Part shown: piece after piece, positions 24,751 through 33,131 of the stretch
How the letters are laid out: every line of letters starts with the position of its first letter
Position numbering within the stretch: position 1 is the first letter of the stretch
Assembly (NCBI RefSeq): GCF_003253115.1
Contig: NZ_QEQF01000001.1
Location: 558,001-622,000, forward strand
DNA from: Haemophilus_A paraphrohaemolyticus_A
GTDB lineage: Bacteria; Pseudomonadota; Gammaproteobacteria; Enterobacterales; Pasteurellaceae
Direction of reading: 5' to 3'
Length of the DNA stretch: 64,000 nt
Notes under the pieces: model-generated
The model's database searches: none
What the model was told of the DNA's origin: nothing
What the model saw: the letters and a program-made list of their open reading frames with translations, nothing else
Made by a program: the position numbers and the translations under genes

Positions 24751-24780
24751 TAAGATTTGCAAAACAATTTGCAGATCTTA
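24751..24780. terminator. Inverted repeat between gmhB and rlmD
   Basis: TAAGATTTGCAAA (24751-24763) pairs with TTTGCAGATCTTA (24768-24780) with one mismatch and a four-base loop, between convergent genes. It lacks a clear T-run. Confidence 0.5.
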
Positions 24781-24797
24781 CCACTGGTGTTTTATTA

Positions 24798-24818
24798 GGC
24801 ATAGTAGACAAAATTGTT
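24798..24818 (+). repeat. Putative insertion-sequence end motif, copy 2
   Basis: GGCATAGTAGACAAAATTGT differs at one position from the motif at 15294-15314 and has the same orientation. No transposase remnant is visible beside this copy; gmhB ends 58 bp to the left and rlmD ends 20 bp to the right. Confidence 0.4.
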
Positions 24819-24837
24819 ACTGAAAAGTTATTATATA

Positions 24838-26169
24838 TCAATGCCTTACAAACACAGAAACCGACTCTAAATGCCCTGTATGTGGAAACATATCAATCAT
24901 GGCAGATTTTTCTAATTTATAGCCCGCTTGAATCAGTTTTTCAGCATCACGAACTAAAGTCGCAGGGTTACAAGAAACATAAACAATGCATTCAGGATTG
25001 AGTTCACATAAGTGATCTAAAGCAAATAGTGCGCCGTTACGGGCGGGATCTAATAACACTTTGTTGAACGGTTTATCAGCCCACGGCTGATCGGCAAAGC
25101 GTTCATCCAAATTGGTTTGGAAAAATTCAACATTACTTAAGTTGTTTGTTTTGGCGTTCGCTTTTGCTTGATTAACCATTTCTTCGACACCTTCTACACC
25201 CACAACATAATTCGCTTTTTGCGCGATCGGTAGCGTGAAATTTCCCATTCCGCAGAAGAGATCTAAAATGCGATCTTGCGGTTGGATATCGAGCCAATTT
25301 AAGGCTGTTTCAACCATTTTCTGATTTAATTCACGGTTTACCTGAATAAAATCACGAATCCCGAAATGGAGTGTTAAGCCATTGATTTGATAGTAAGGAA
25401 GCTTGCCAAACCAGTGTTCTAGTTGATTCTCTTCCATCATTATAAATAAAGAAAGTTGTTCCTTTTTTGCGAATTGAAGCAGTGTTGTGCGGTTTTTCTC
25501 ATTCATTTCGCCTAAGTGGCGTAAAAACATTGCAATGCCATTATCAGCAAGCACGAGCTCAATATGCCCAAGCAATTTTTTGTTTTGCCACATCACCACA
25601 AGCTGTTGCAGTTTCGGCAGTAAATCGGCAAGTGGTTTCTCTAAAATATCGCAACGTTCAAGCGGTATGATTTGGTTAGAATTTTGTAGCCTAAAGCCCA
25701 TCACCCACTCATTTTTTTGTTGAGCAATGCTCAATCGAGCTCGGCGGCGGTAGTATTTGTCGCTTCCAACAATCATAGGTTGAAAATCAATAGGTGTGGC
25801 TTGCAATTTTTGCAGGCGATGAAATAGTGCTTTTTGCTTTGCCTTGCGTTGCAAGTCAAGGTCGATATGTTGCATTTGGCAACCACCACATTTAGCATAA
25901 TATTGGCAAAAGGGTGTTTGACGTTTTGCAGATTTTTTCAAAATTTTGACCGCTTTTGCCCGTCCATATTGACGTTTTTCTTCCAGCGTTTGAATTTCTA
26001 CCTCTTCATCGGGCAAGGCATTTTCAATAAACCAGGTTTTGCCATTGAGTTTTGCCACCCCTAAACCTTGATAATCTAAAGATTGAATTTTTACCGTTTG
26101 ACGAGCGGTAGATTTTGGCGATATTTTTGCAGAGTTCTTTGCAGTATTAGGAGTATAAAAAAGAGCCAT
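24838..26169 (-). CDS. rlmD: 23S rRNA (uracil-1939-C5)-methyltransferase RlmD
   Basis: RlmD (RumA) methylates U1939 of 23S rRNA using SAM. From the ATG at 26169 (MALFYTPNTAKNSAKISPKS) the protein is 443 residues; an in-frame start 39 bases upstream would run towards yoeB and is less likely. It has an N-terminal TRAM-like domain (VKIQSLDYQGLGVAK), the iron-sulfur cysteines CQYYAKCGGCQMQ, the SAM motif DLFCGMGNFTLPIA and the catalytic cysteine in YVSCNPATL. It is convergent with gmhB and lies just downstream of yefM-yoeB. Confidence 0.95.
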   Translation of the reverse strand: MALFYTPNTAKNSAKISPKSTARQTVKIQSLDYQGLGVAKLNGKTWFIENALPDEEVEIQTLEEKRQYGRAKAVKILKKSAKRQTPFCQYYAKCGGCQMQHIDLDLQRKAKQKALFHRLQKLQATPIDFQPMIVGSDKYYRRRARLSIAQQKNEWVMGFRLQNSNQIIPLERCDILEKPLADLLPKLQQLVVMWQNKKLLGHIELVLADNGIAMFLRHLGEMNEKNRTTLLQFAKKEQLSLFIMMEENQLEHWFGKLPYYQINGLTLHFGIRDFIQVNRELNQKMVETALNWLDIQPQDRILDLFCGMGNFTLPIAQKANYVVGVEGVEEMVNQAKANAKTNNLSNVEFFQTNLDERFADQPWADKPFNKVLLDPARNGALFALDHLCELNPECIVYVSCNPATLVRDAEKLIQAGYKLEKSAMIDMFPHTGHLESVSVFVRH

Positions 26170-26182
26170 AAAATAGAGTAAA

Positions 26183-26437
26183 TTAGTAATGATAACGACA
26201 AGAAGCAATTAAAATTGCTTCATCAGTTACGGCATAAACCAGCCTGTGTTTTTCATCAATTCGACGAGACCAAAAACCACTTAAATTAAACTTCAATGAT
26301 TCAGGTTTTCCTATACCTTCAAAAGGCGTTCGTTGAATATCTTTGATGAGATTATTGGTGCGTTTTAGTTGTTTTTTGTCAGTTGCTTGCCAATATAAAT
26401 AATCTTCCCAAGCGGGGGCGGCAAAGGTCAATTTCAT
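26183..26437 (-). CDS. yoeB: YoeB-family toxin (ribosome-dependent mRNase)
   Basis: YoeB cleaves mRNA in the ribosomal A site when freed from YefM. At 84 residues it has the exact family length, and the catalytic residues known from E. coli are all at the same numbers: E46, R65 and H83, in the context RRIDEKHRLVYAV and the terminal CRYHY. The toxin is therefore likely to be active. It overlaps the antitoxin gene by four bases (ATGA), typical of coupled toxin-antitoxin genes. Confidence 0.96.
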   Translation of the reverse strand: MKLTFAAPAWEDYLYWQATDKKQLKRTNNLIKDIQRTPFEGIGKPESLKFNLSGFWSRRIDEKHRLVYAVTDEAILIASCRYHY

Positions 26438-26685
26438 TCAATCAATTCCCTCTCTTGCCCTTCATTTTGGCGAAGTTGCTCAATGGCTGAAAGTAAGCGT
26501 TGTGCATTGGTAGGTGAACGAAGTAAATAAGCGGTTTCCTCCAGTGAGCGATAATGTGCTAGAGAAATAAGCACACAATCTTCGCCCGTAGTGCGAGTGA
26601 TTAGCACAGGCTCATAATTTTCCACGACTGAAGTCATTGTTTTGGCTAAAGTTTGACGGGCTTGCGAATAAGAAATAGCTTGCAT
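26434..26685 (-). CDS. yefM: YefM-family antitoxin
   Basis: YefM neutralises YoeB and represses the operon as a dimer with conditional cooperativity. The 83-residue product starts at MQAISYSQARQTLAKTMTSV, with an AGGAA site upstream; a 39-base longer frame would place the start within the operator. The N-terminal Phd/YefM DNA-binding fold ends with DCVLISLAHYRSLEETAYLL, and an acidic C-terminus (EGQERELIE) matches the toxin-binding tail. It is the first gene of the pair. Confidence 0.95.
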   Translation of the reverse strand: MQAISYSQARQTLAKTMTSVVENYEPVLITRTTGEDCVLISLAHYRSLEETAYLLRSPTNAQRLLSAIEQLRQNEGQERELIE

Positions 26686-26705
26686 ATAAATTCCTTCAGA
26701 AAAGT

Positions 26706-26723
26706 TGTACAAAAGATTGTACA
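26706..26723 (-). promoter_or_regulatory. YefM-YoeB operator, paired TGTACA palindromes
   Basis: Two TGTACA hexamers (26706-26711 and 26718-26723) have centres 12 bp apart, the spacing established for the long and short palindromes of E. coli yefM operators. They lie 21 bp before the yefM ATG and so overlap the promoter. Confidence 0.85.
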
Positions 26724-26833
26724 TTTGTCGCTTAGAGAATGCAATATCAGGCTCAGATTACTTTTCTCTGCGTGAATGCAAAGCTTAAATTTGCTAAAAT
26801 ATTGCCTTAATGAATACAGAAAAAGAGGCGAAA

Positions 26834-29743
26834 ATGTTTGTCGTTGGGCAAAGATGGATTAGCGAATCCGAAAATAATTTAGGTTTAGGTCTAGTTTCAA
26901 ATGTAGATAACCGCACAGTGACTATTCAATTCCCTGCTGCGGAAGATGAGCGAATTTATGCGGTTTCAAATGCACCGCTTACCCGTGTGCAGTTCCAAGT
27001 GGGCGATGTGATTACCGCTCAAGAAGGTTGGAAAATGCAGGTGACGCAAGTGATGGATAATCAAGGAGTGGCGTTTTATTTAGGTAAACGAACGGATAAT
27101 CAAGAAGAAAGCGTTTTGCCTGAAATGTTGCTTGATCACAAAGTCAGTTTTAGCCGCCCGCAAGACCGTCTATTTTCGGCACAGATTGACCGCTCAGATC
27201 GTTTTTCGCTCCGCTATCGAGCTTTGCAGCACCAACAAGCACAGTTCCAATCTCCGTTGCGCGGTTTGCGAGGCATTCGAGCCAGTCTGATTCCTCATCA
27301 ATTGCATATTGCCAAAGAAGTAGGGCAACGTCTCTCTCCACGTGTATTACTTGCTGATGAAGTGGGTTTAGGAAAAACCATCGAAGCAGGGATGATTTTA
27401 CAACAACAAATTTTTGCAGGTAGAGCGGAACGCGTGTTGGTGCTCTTACCTGAAAGCTTGCAACACCAGTGGCTGGTGGAAATGCTTCGTCGTTTCAACT
27501 TGCGTTTTTCGCTGTTTGATGAAGAGCGTTGTGCGGATTTCGACAAAACGGACGAAGATGGCAACGATGCAAGCGAAAATCCGTTTGAGAGTGAATCGAT
27601 GGTGATTGCTTCCATCGACTGGCTAGAAGCGATGCCAAATCGTGCGAAGCAAGTGCTTGAATGCGATTGGAATATGTTGATTGTTGATGAGGCTCATCAC
27701 CTTGAGTGGTCAGAAGATGCACCTTCGGTTGCCTATCAATTGGTGGAAAAACTGGCAAAACAGATTCCGTCTGTCTTACTGCTTACCGCAACGCCTGAAC
27801 AGCTTGGCCAAGAGAGTCATTTTGCTCGCCTCGCTTTGTTAGATTCCGATCGTTTTTACGATTATGCTGCCTTTGAACAGGAACAAAATGCGTATCAACC
27901 TGTGGCTGATGCGGTGGCAACTTTGTTGAATGACAAGCTGTTAAGCGATGCGGAGCAGAATGCTATTGCAGAATTGTTGAGCGAAGAAGACACTGAACCG
28001 ATGTTTAAGATCATCAATAGCAAAAAATCGGCAGAATCTGACCGCTTGCAAGTTCGCCAAGAACTCATTAAAGAGTTGATTGACCGCCACGGCACAAGCC
28101 GCGTATTGTTCCGTAATACACGCCAAGGCGTGAAAGGTTTCCCTCGTCGTGAATATTATCAAATTAGCCTTGAATTACCGAACCAATATGCGAATGCGTT
28201 AAAAGTGATGAGCACAATGGGCTCGTTACAGATGAGCGAGCGTCTTTACCCAGAGCGTTTGTTCCAACGTTTCAATCCAAATGCACGTTGGACAGAGTTT
28301 GATCCGCGTGTGGAATGGTTGATCACTTTCCTGAAAAATCACCACGATGAAAAAATCTTAGTGATTTGTAAACACGCAGAAACGGCAATTGCACTTGAAC
28401 AAATTTTGCGTGAAAAAGAGGCAATTCGTTCAGCGGTATTCCACGAGAAAATGTCGATTGTGGAACGTGATAAAGCCTCTGCTTACTTTGCACAACAAGA
28501 AGATGGGGCACAGGTGCTGATTAGTTCTAGCATTGGCTCGGAAGGGCGAAACTTCCAATTTGCCAGCAATTTAGTGCTATTTGGTTTGCCAGATAACCCT
28601 GACTTATTGGAACAAAGTATCGGGCGTTTAGATCGAATCGGTCAGAAAAAAGACATCAAAATTCACGTGCCTTGTTTCGAAAATTCTGCACAATCGGTAC
28701 TTGCTGATTGGTATCATCAAGGCTTGAATGCTTTTGAAGAAACTTGTCCGATGGGCACGGCACTTTACCGTGAATTTGGTGAAGACTTAGGGACTTATTT
28801 CCTCAACTCACAAGCGGACGGATTTTCAGAATTAATTGCAAAAACCAATAAACGCCAAAAAGCCTTGAAAGCTGAACTAGAGCATGGACGCGATCGATTG
28901 CTGGAACTTAATTCCAATGGTGGTGAACAAGCACAACAGTTAGGCGAGGAAATTGGTAAGCAAGATAATCAGCCACAATTGGTGAATTTTGCCTTAAATT
29001 TGTTTGATGTGATTGGTGTGGAACAAGAGGATTTAGGAGAGCAGAGTATTGTAATCCGCCCAACAGGGCATATGCTGGTACCCGATTTTCCTGGACTTTC
29101 GGAAGAGGGGAATACGGTAACTTTCAATCGTCAATTAGCGTTAATGCGTGAAGAGCTTGAATTCTTAACGTGGGATCATCCGATGATCCGTAACGGTATT
29201 GATTTGATTACCTCTGGCGATATTGGTAAATCAGCGGTATCGTTGTTGATTAATAAAAATTTGCCAGCGGGCACCTTGTTGCTCGAAACTATTTTTGTGG
29301 TGGAAACGCAGGCACCAAAAGGCTTGAATCTTACGCGTTTCTTACCGCCAACACCAATTCGTGTGTTGTTGGATGCGAAGGGTAATAACTTGGCAGCACA
29401 AGTGTCATTTAATGGTTTGGAAAAACAACTCAAGCCTGTAAATCGCCAAATCGCAAACCAAATTGTAAAAATGGCACGTCGCAATATTGAAAAATTGATC
29501 AGTGTGAGCGAACAAAAAGTGGCGGAACAAGCATCAGACATTATTGCCAAAGCAAAAATTGAAGCGAATAGCAAATTACAAGCTGAATTACACCGCTTAG
29601 AAGCATTGAAATCGGTGAATAAAAATATTCGTGATGATGAAATTCAAGCTCTTGAACAGCAATTACAAGAAACGCTTGCACAGCTTGAATTGGCGAATTG
29701 GCGATTGGATAGTTTACGTGTGATTGTGAGTAATCAGGAATAA
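26834..29743 (+). CDS. rapA: RNA polymerase-associated ATPase RapA
   Basis: RapA (HepA) is a SWI2/SNF2 ATPase that recycles RNA polymerase. From the ATG at 26834 (MFVVGQRWISESENNLGLGL, AGAGG upstream) it is 969 residues against 968 in E. coli. In order it has the N-terminal Tudor-like domains, helicase motif I ADEVGLGKTIEAG near residue 174, the DEAH box near 283 (VDEAHHLEW), motif VI SIGRLDRIGQ, and a long C-terminal region. It is followed by rluA after 2 bp, the same pairing as in E. coli. Confidence 0.97.
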   Translation: MFVVGQRWISESENNLGLGLVSNVDNRTVTIQFPAAEDERIYAVSNAPLTRVQFQVGDVITAQEGWKMQVTQVMDNQGVAFYLGKRTDNQEESVLPEMLLDHKVSFSRPQDRLFSAQIDRSDRFSLRYRALQHQQAQFQSPLRGLRGIRASLIPHQLHIAKEVGQRLSPRVLLADEVGLGKTIEAGMILQQQIFAGRAERVLVLLPESLQHQWLVEMLRRFNLRFSLFDEERCADFDKTDEDGNDASENPFESESMVIASIDWLEAMPNRAKQVLECDWNMLIVDEAHHLEWSEDAPSVAYQLVEKLAKQIPSVLLLTATPEQLGQESHFARLALLDSDRFYDYAAFEQEQNAYQPVADAVATLLNDKLLSDAEQNAIAELLSEEDTEPMFKIINSKKSAESDRLQVRQELIKELIDRHGTSRVLFRNTRQGVKGFPRREYYQISLELPNQYANALKVMSTMGSLQMSERLYPERLFQRFNPNARWTEFDPRVEWLITFLKNHHDEKILVICKHAETAIALEQILREKEAIRSAVFHEKMSIVERDKASAYFAQQEDGAQVLISSSIGSEGRNFQFASNLVLFGLPDNPDLLEQSIGRLDRIGQKKDIKIHVPCFENSAQSVLADWYHQGLNAFEETCPMGTALYREFGEDLGTYFLNSQADGFSELIAKTNKRQKALKAELEHGRDRLLELNSNGGEQAQQLGEEIGKQDNQPQLVNFALNLFDVIGVEQEDLGEQSIVIRPTGHMLVPDFPGLSEEGNTVTFNRQLALMREELEFLTWDHPMIRNGIDLITSGDIGKSAVSLLINKNLPAGTLLLETIFVVETQAPKGLNLTRFLPPTPIRVLLDAKGNNLAAQVSFNGLEKQLKPVNRQIANQIVKMARRNIEKLISVSEQKVAEQASDIIAKAKIEANSKLQAELHRLEALKSVNKNIRDDEIQALEQQLQETLAQLELANWRLDSLRVIVSNQE

Positions 29744-29745
29744 TT

Positions 29746-30414
29746 ATGGCTCTTATCGAATACCACCCACCGCTTGAACCTTTTTTAGATGAGGTTTATC
29801 GCGACAACCATATTTTAGTAATCAACAAACCGAGCGGATTGCTTTCCGTTCCAGGTAATCGCCCCGAATATTTTGACAGCGCAATGACCCGCGTGCAGAA
29901 AAAATATGGCTTTACCGAACCTGCTCATCGTTTGGATATGGCAACAAGCGGTATTTTATTATTTGCATTAAGTAAGGTAGCAGAAAAAGAACTGAAACGT
30001 CAATTTCGCGAACGTGAGCCTAAAAAACATTATATTGCGTTATTATGGGGCAAACTAGGCGAGAAAGTAGGTAATACGGGCGAGATGAATTTCCCGCTAA
30101 TTTGCGACTGGGAAAATCGCCCACGTCAAAAAATTTGCTACGAGCATGGCAAAAAAGCGATTACCCATTACGAAGTGTTGGAATATTTACCGAACAATAC
30201 CACGAGAGTAAAACTTACCCCAATTACAGGACGTTCTCACCAGCTACGTGTACACTCTTTGGCGCTGGGACATCCCATTCTAGGCGATAAATTCTATGCT
30301 AATCCATTAGCCAAAAGCCTTGCTCCAAGGCTTTGCTTACACGCCGAAAGTTTAACGATTACTCACCCAATAACGGGCGAGAGAATGACGTTTACGGCAG
30401 AGGCTGAGTTTTAA
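29746..30414 (+). CDS. rluA: Dual-specificity pseudouridine synthase RluA
   Basis: RluA makes pseudouridine at 23S U746 and tRNA U32. The 222-residue protein has the catalytic motif AHRLDMATSGILLFAL (aspartate near residue 64) and the late GRSHQLRVH motif. There is no S4 domain, as expected for RluA. It follows rapA with two bases between stop and start, implying a single transcript. A terminator lies 160 bp downstream. Confidence 0.95.
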   Translation: MALIEYHPPLEPFLDEVYRDNHILVINKPSGLLSVPGNRPEYFDSAMTRVQKKYGFTEPAHRLDMATSGILLFALSKVAEKELKRQFREREPKKHYIALLWGKLGEKVGNTGEMNFPLICDWENRPRQKICYEHGKKAITHYEVLEYLPNNTTRVKLTPITGRSHQLRVHSLALGHPILGDKFYANPLAKSLAPRLCLHAESLTITHPITGERMTFTAEAEF

Positions 30415-30573
30415 ACAAAAGTGATTGTGAGCTAGTGCCTTATAATACAAGGCTTTAATCCCATTTTAAACTCAACCATTCAAAAGCATGATAAGAAAAA
30501 TAATCTTCAGTTTCGACATGATCAGCAACCGTTTTATGCATCTGCCATATAATTTCGAAAAACTGGATAATAT
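30415..30573 (+). other. Non-coding stretch with a -10-like element before a terminator
   Basis: No supported reading frame. A TATAAT hexamer at 30441-30446 lies about 130 bases upstream of a strong terminator (30574-30612). That would allow an RNA of about 155 bases, but no good -35 element is present at the right spacing. It may be only the 3' untranslated region of rluA. Confidence 0.3.
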
Positions 30574-30612
30574 AAAGGCAAGTAAGATTTCTCTACTTGC
30601 CTTTATTTTTTT
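30574..30612 (+). terminator. Strong terminator upstream of the 4.5S RNA gene
   Basis: AAAGGCAAGTA (30574-30584) pairs perfectly with TACTTGCCTTT (30594-30604), followed by ATTTTTTT. It isolates ffs from rluA. Confidence 0.92.
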
Positions 30613-30624
30613 AATCTCTATAAT
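30597..30624 (+). promoter_or_regulatory. Promoter candidate for 4.5S RNA
   Basis: TTGCCT (30597-30602) and TATAAT (30619-30624) with a 16-bp spacer. An alternative CATAAT at 30648-30653 would start directly at the mature RNA end; the first would make a slightly longer precursor. Confidence 0.5.
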
Positions 30625-30658
30625 AGCAACCCTTATGTTCGCAAGAGCATAATCCAAT

Positions 30659-30770
30659 GGGGGTGTTATTGGTTCCTCGCAACGGTGTTCAGCTTACTTG
30701 GTCAGGTTCGGAAGAAAGCAGCCTGGGTTGAAATTTCTGTGTGCCGAGGGGTGCTGGTAACACCCCCACC
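30659..30770 (+). ncRNA. ffs: 4.5S RNA of the signal recognition particle
   Basis: The segment begins GGGGGTG and ends CACCCCC, closing a long hairpin. The apical part contains the universally conserved Ffh-binding sequence: GGTCAGGTTCGGAAGAAAGC and then AGCC. This matches E. coli 4.5S RNA (GTCAGGTCCGGAAGGAAGCAGCC) closely. The T-run that follows completes a self-terminating gene. It directs co-translational targeting with Ffh. The 3' end overlaps no coding sequence; the convergent LtaS-like gene ends 8 bp further on. Confidence 0.97.
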
Positions 30771-30777
30771 TTTTTTT

Positions 30778-32760
30778 CTATTTACCTGCCTCTTTTTTCT
30801 CTTCTTTTGGTAAACGATATAACTGATGTTTATACAAATAGCTTGGCAGCAAGGCTTGAGCTAATGCATCTTTTTTCTCTTCCTCATCAACGGCTTTCGG
30901 AATCAGTTTTTCGTTGGCTTTATCGTATGTAAAGCTCTCAATAGGCGTATTTGGACGCATTACAATCACATCATTATTCGCTTTCATGACAGCTTGTGTC
31001 GCATCATATTGCATAATTGCACGATTTGGCTCAACATTTTGGGTTAAGTCATAGCCCATCATTGGGTTTTCGCTGCTAATTCCCGCTACAGACAGCAGAG
31101 TTGCCGGCATATCAAGTTGGCTGACTAAACGGCTATCACGTTTTGGCTCGATATGATTACCGAGCAATAATGCTGGGATATGGAAGTGACGAATCGGTAC
31201 TAAATCATCGCCTGTTGCACGCGAGTCGTGGTCAGCAATAATTAAGAAGATGGTGTCATTCCAATAATTCGATTTTTTCGCTAACTCGAAGAAATGCCCA
31301 ATCGCATAATCAGCATATTTTGCGGCATTATTACGTGTTTGTTTTGGTTGTTCATACAGTTCAATTTTGCCATCTGGGAACTCAAACGGATCGTGGTTGC
31401 TTGAGCTAAACACAAGGCTAAAGAAAGGTTTGCCTTCATTGTGTAATTGGGTAAAAGTCTCGTTTGCTTTGTCGAATAAGTCTTCATCGCTTACGCCCCA
31501 AGTCGCTTTAAATTTGGGATTAGCGTAATCATTTTCATCAATAATACGGGTGAAACCATTGCCGTAGAAAAAACTTGCCATATTGTCGAAATGTTTTTCC
31601 CCTCCATAAATGAACGAGGTATCGTAACCTTGACGACGCAATAATTCTGCAATACTAAAGAAGTTATTTTGACTTTTCGTGAGTTTCACAACTGCACGGG
31701 CTGGTGTTGGCAAGAAACCGGTGGTTGTTGCTTCAATGCCACGCACAGAACGCGTACCCGTTGCATATAGGTTTTCAAACAACCATCCCTGTTCGGCTAA
31801 TTTATCTAAGTTTGGAGTTAATGGTTTACCGCCAAGCGTGCCAACAAATTGTGCACCAAGGCTCTCTTGAAGCAATATTACGATATTTTTCGGTTTACCT
31901 GTGTAACTTGCTTGGTTGTAAGTCAGTGTTGGAATTTCGCTTGAAATGTAATCTGAATCTGGACGACCACGCAATTTTTTCACACGTTCGAACATTTCTT
32001 CATCCGACATTTTGCCATATTGCTCCGCTGATTTTTCTTCATCTTTCAGTTGTTGCACCGCATAAAGCACTGAGTAGCCAGAGTTTAATACAAGAGAGTT
32101 TACGAGTGGATCGCTTGAAAATGCCACCATAGCGGGGTTAATCCCACGGTGAGCAAAACTTGAGCGCCCCCCAACAAACACCAATGCCGCTACAAGTAAG
32201 GCAACAAGCGGTCGAATTTTCCAACTCATTTGTAAACTACGGGCGGAAACCTTTTTCACCGCCCAACCTGCTAATTTCCAATAGGTAAAAATCGCCAGTG
32301 CCATCACCACAAGGCTAATAATCACCGTGGTTAAATGCCCGTGAATAAGCATCGTAAACACTTCTTTTGGATAAGTCAGATATTCAATAAACAGGCGGTT
32401 CGGACGCAAGTCAAAGGTTTCAATAAAATTCGGCGTCGATACTTCCATAAAGAGAATGAATACGGAACCCGCGGTGAGCCAAATACGTAAAATCGCTTGC
32501 CAAATTTTGCCAATGGCATTGTTATTGAACAGTAGCACACTGAATAAAGCAGGCAAACCAAATAGCCAACAAAGGGCGGATACATCAATCCGCAAGCCTT
32601 GCAACATCAGTTGTGACCAGCCATCTACTGCATTCACCCGTTCAGCTTGCCATAAGCCAAGAGCAAGGCGGGAAAGTGAGAGTAGAATTAAGTTAATGAT
32701 AACAAAAAATAAAATAGGAAAGAGAACGGAACGTCCTTTTCTTGGAGTTGATTGCTTCAT
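30778..32760 (-). CDS. LTA-synthase-family membrane protein with sulfatase-fold domain
   Basis: The 660-residue product has five N-terminal membrane helices (about residues 10-180) followed by a large periplasmic alkaline-phosphatase/sulfatase-type domain from about residue 285. The probable catalytic threonine lies in ATGTRSVRGIEATTTG, and metal-ligand motifs in VILLQES, GGEKHFD and IADHDSR. Gram-negative relatives transfer phosphoglycerol or phosphoethanolamine to periplasmic glucans or lipid A, or have lost activity as in YejM. Which donor and acceptor this one uses cannot be read. It is a single gene convergent with ffs. Confidence 0.85.
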   Translation of the reverse strand: MKQSTPRKGRSVLFPILFFVIINLILLSLSRLALGLWQAERVNAVDGWSQLMLQGLRIDVSALCWLFGLPALFSVLLFNNNAIGKIWQAILRIWLTAGSVFILFMEVSTPNFIETFDLRPNRLFIEYLTYPKEVFTMLIHGHLTTVIISLVVMALAIFTYWKLAGWAVKKVSARSLQMSWKIRPLVALLVAALVFVGGRSSFAHRGINPAMVAFSSDPLVNSLVLNSGYSVLYAVQQLKDEEKSAEQYGKMSDEEMFERVKKLRGRPDSDYISSEIPTLTYNQASYTGKPKNIVILLQESLGAQFVGTLGGKPLTPNLDKLAEQGWLFENLYATGTRSVRGIEATTTGFLPTPARAVVKLTKSQNNFFSIAELLRRQGYDTSFIYGGEKHFDNMASFFYGNGFTRIIDENDYANPKFKATWGVSDEDLFDKANETFTQLHNEGKPFFSLVFSSSNHDPFEFPDGKIELYEQPKQTRNNAAKYADYAIGHFFELAKKSNYWNDTIFLIIADHDSRATGDDLVPIRHFHIPALLLGNHIEPKRDSRLVSQLDMPATLLSVAGISSENPMMGYDLTQNVEPNRAIMQYDATQAVMKANNDVIVMRPNTPIESFTYDKANEKLIPKAVDEEEKKDALAQALLPSYLYKHQLYRLPKEEKKEAGK

Positions 32761-32908
32761 AGCAATTCCTTATATGAAATGAAAATCCATCGCATTTTAT
32801 GCTATTCATTTTATAAATAACAGTAGCCCGCGAAAATAAAAGCCGTTTGCAAAAACAGACATAGAACGGTAAACTTTGTTCACACTTTATTAACGAGAGA
32901 AAAACAAA

Positions 32909-33130
32909 ATGGCTAAGAAACCGACGCCCAATTTTGAGACAACATTAAAAGAGTTAGAAAGCATCGTAACGAATTTAGAATCGGGTGACTTACCGCTCGA
33001 AGATGCTTTAAATGAATTTGAAAATGCGGTAAAACTTGTGCAACAAGGACAAGAATATTTGCAAAAAGCAGAACAACGCATTCAAATTCTTCTTAATAAA
33101 ACACCTGAAGCTGAACTCACCGACTACTAA
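32909..33130 (+). CDS. xseB: Exodeoxyribonuclease VII small subunit
   Basis: XseB joins XseA to form a single-strand DNA exonuclease. The 73-residue product is typical in length and has the helical hairpin signature TLKELESIVTNLESGDLPLE with a following FENAVKLVQQGQ helix. It is two bases upstream of ispA, the same xseB-ispA order as in E. coli, but dxs is not next in this window. Confidence 0.95.
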   Translation: MAKKPTPNFETTLKELESIVTNLESGDLPLEDALNEFENAVKLVQQGQEYLQKAEQRIQILLNKTPEAELTDY

Positions 33131-33131
33131 T

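Noticed and set aside
30472..30657. 61-codon minus-strand frame next to the 4.5S RNA gene
   Set aside because: Crosses the strong rluA-side terminator and the ffs promoter region; no family resemblance.
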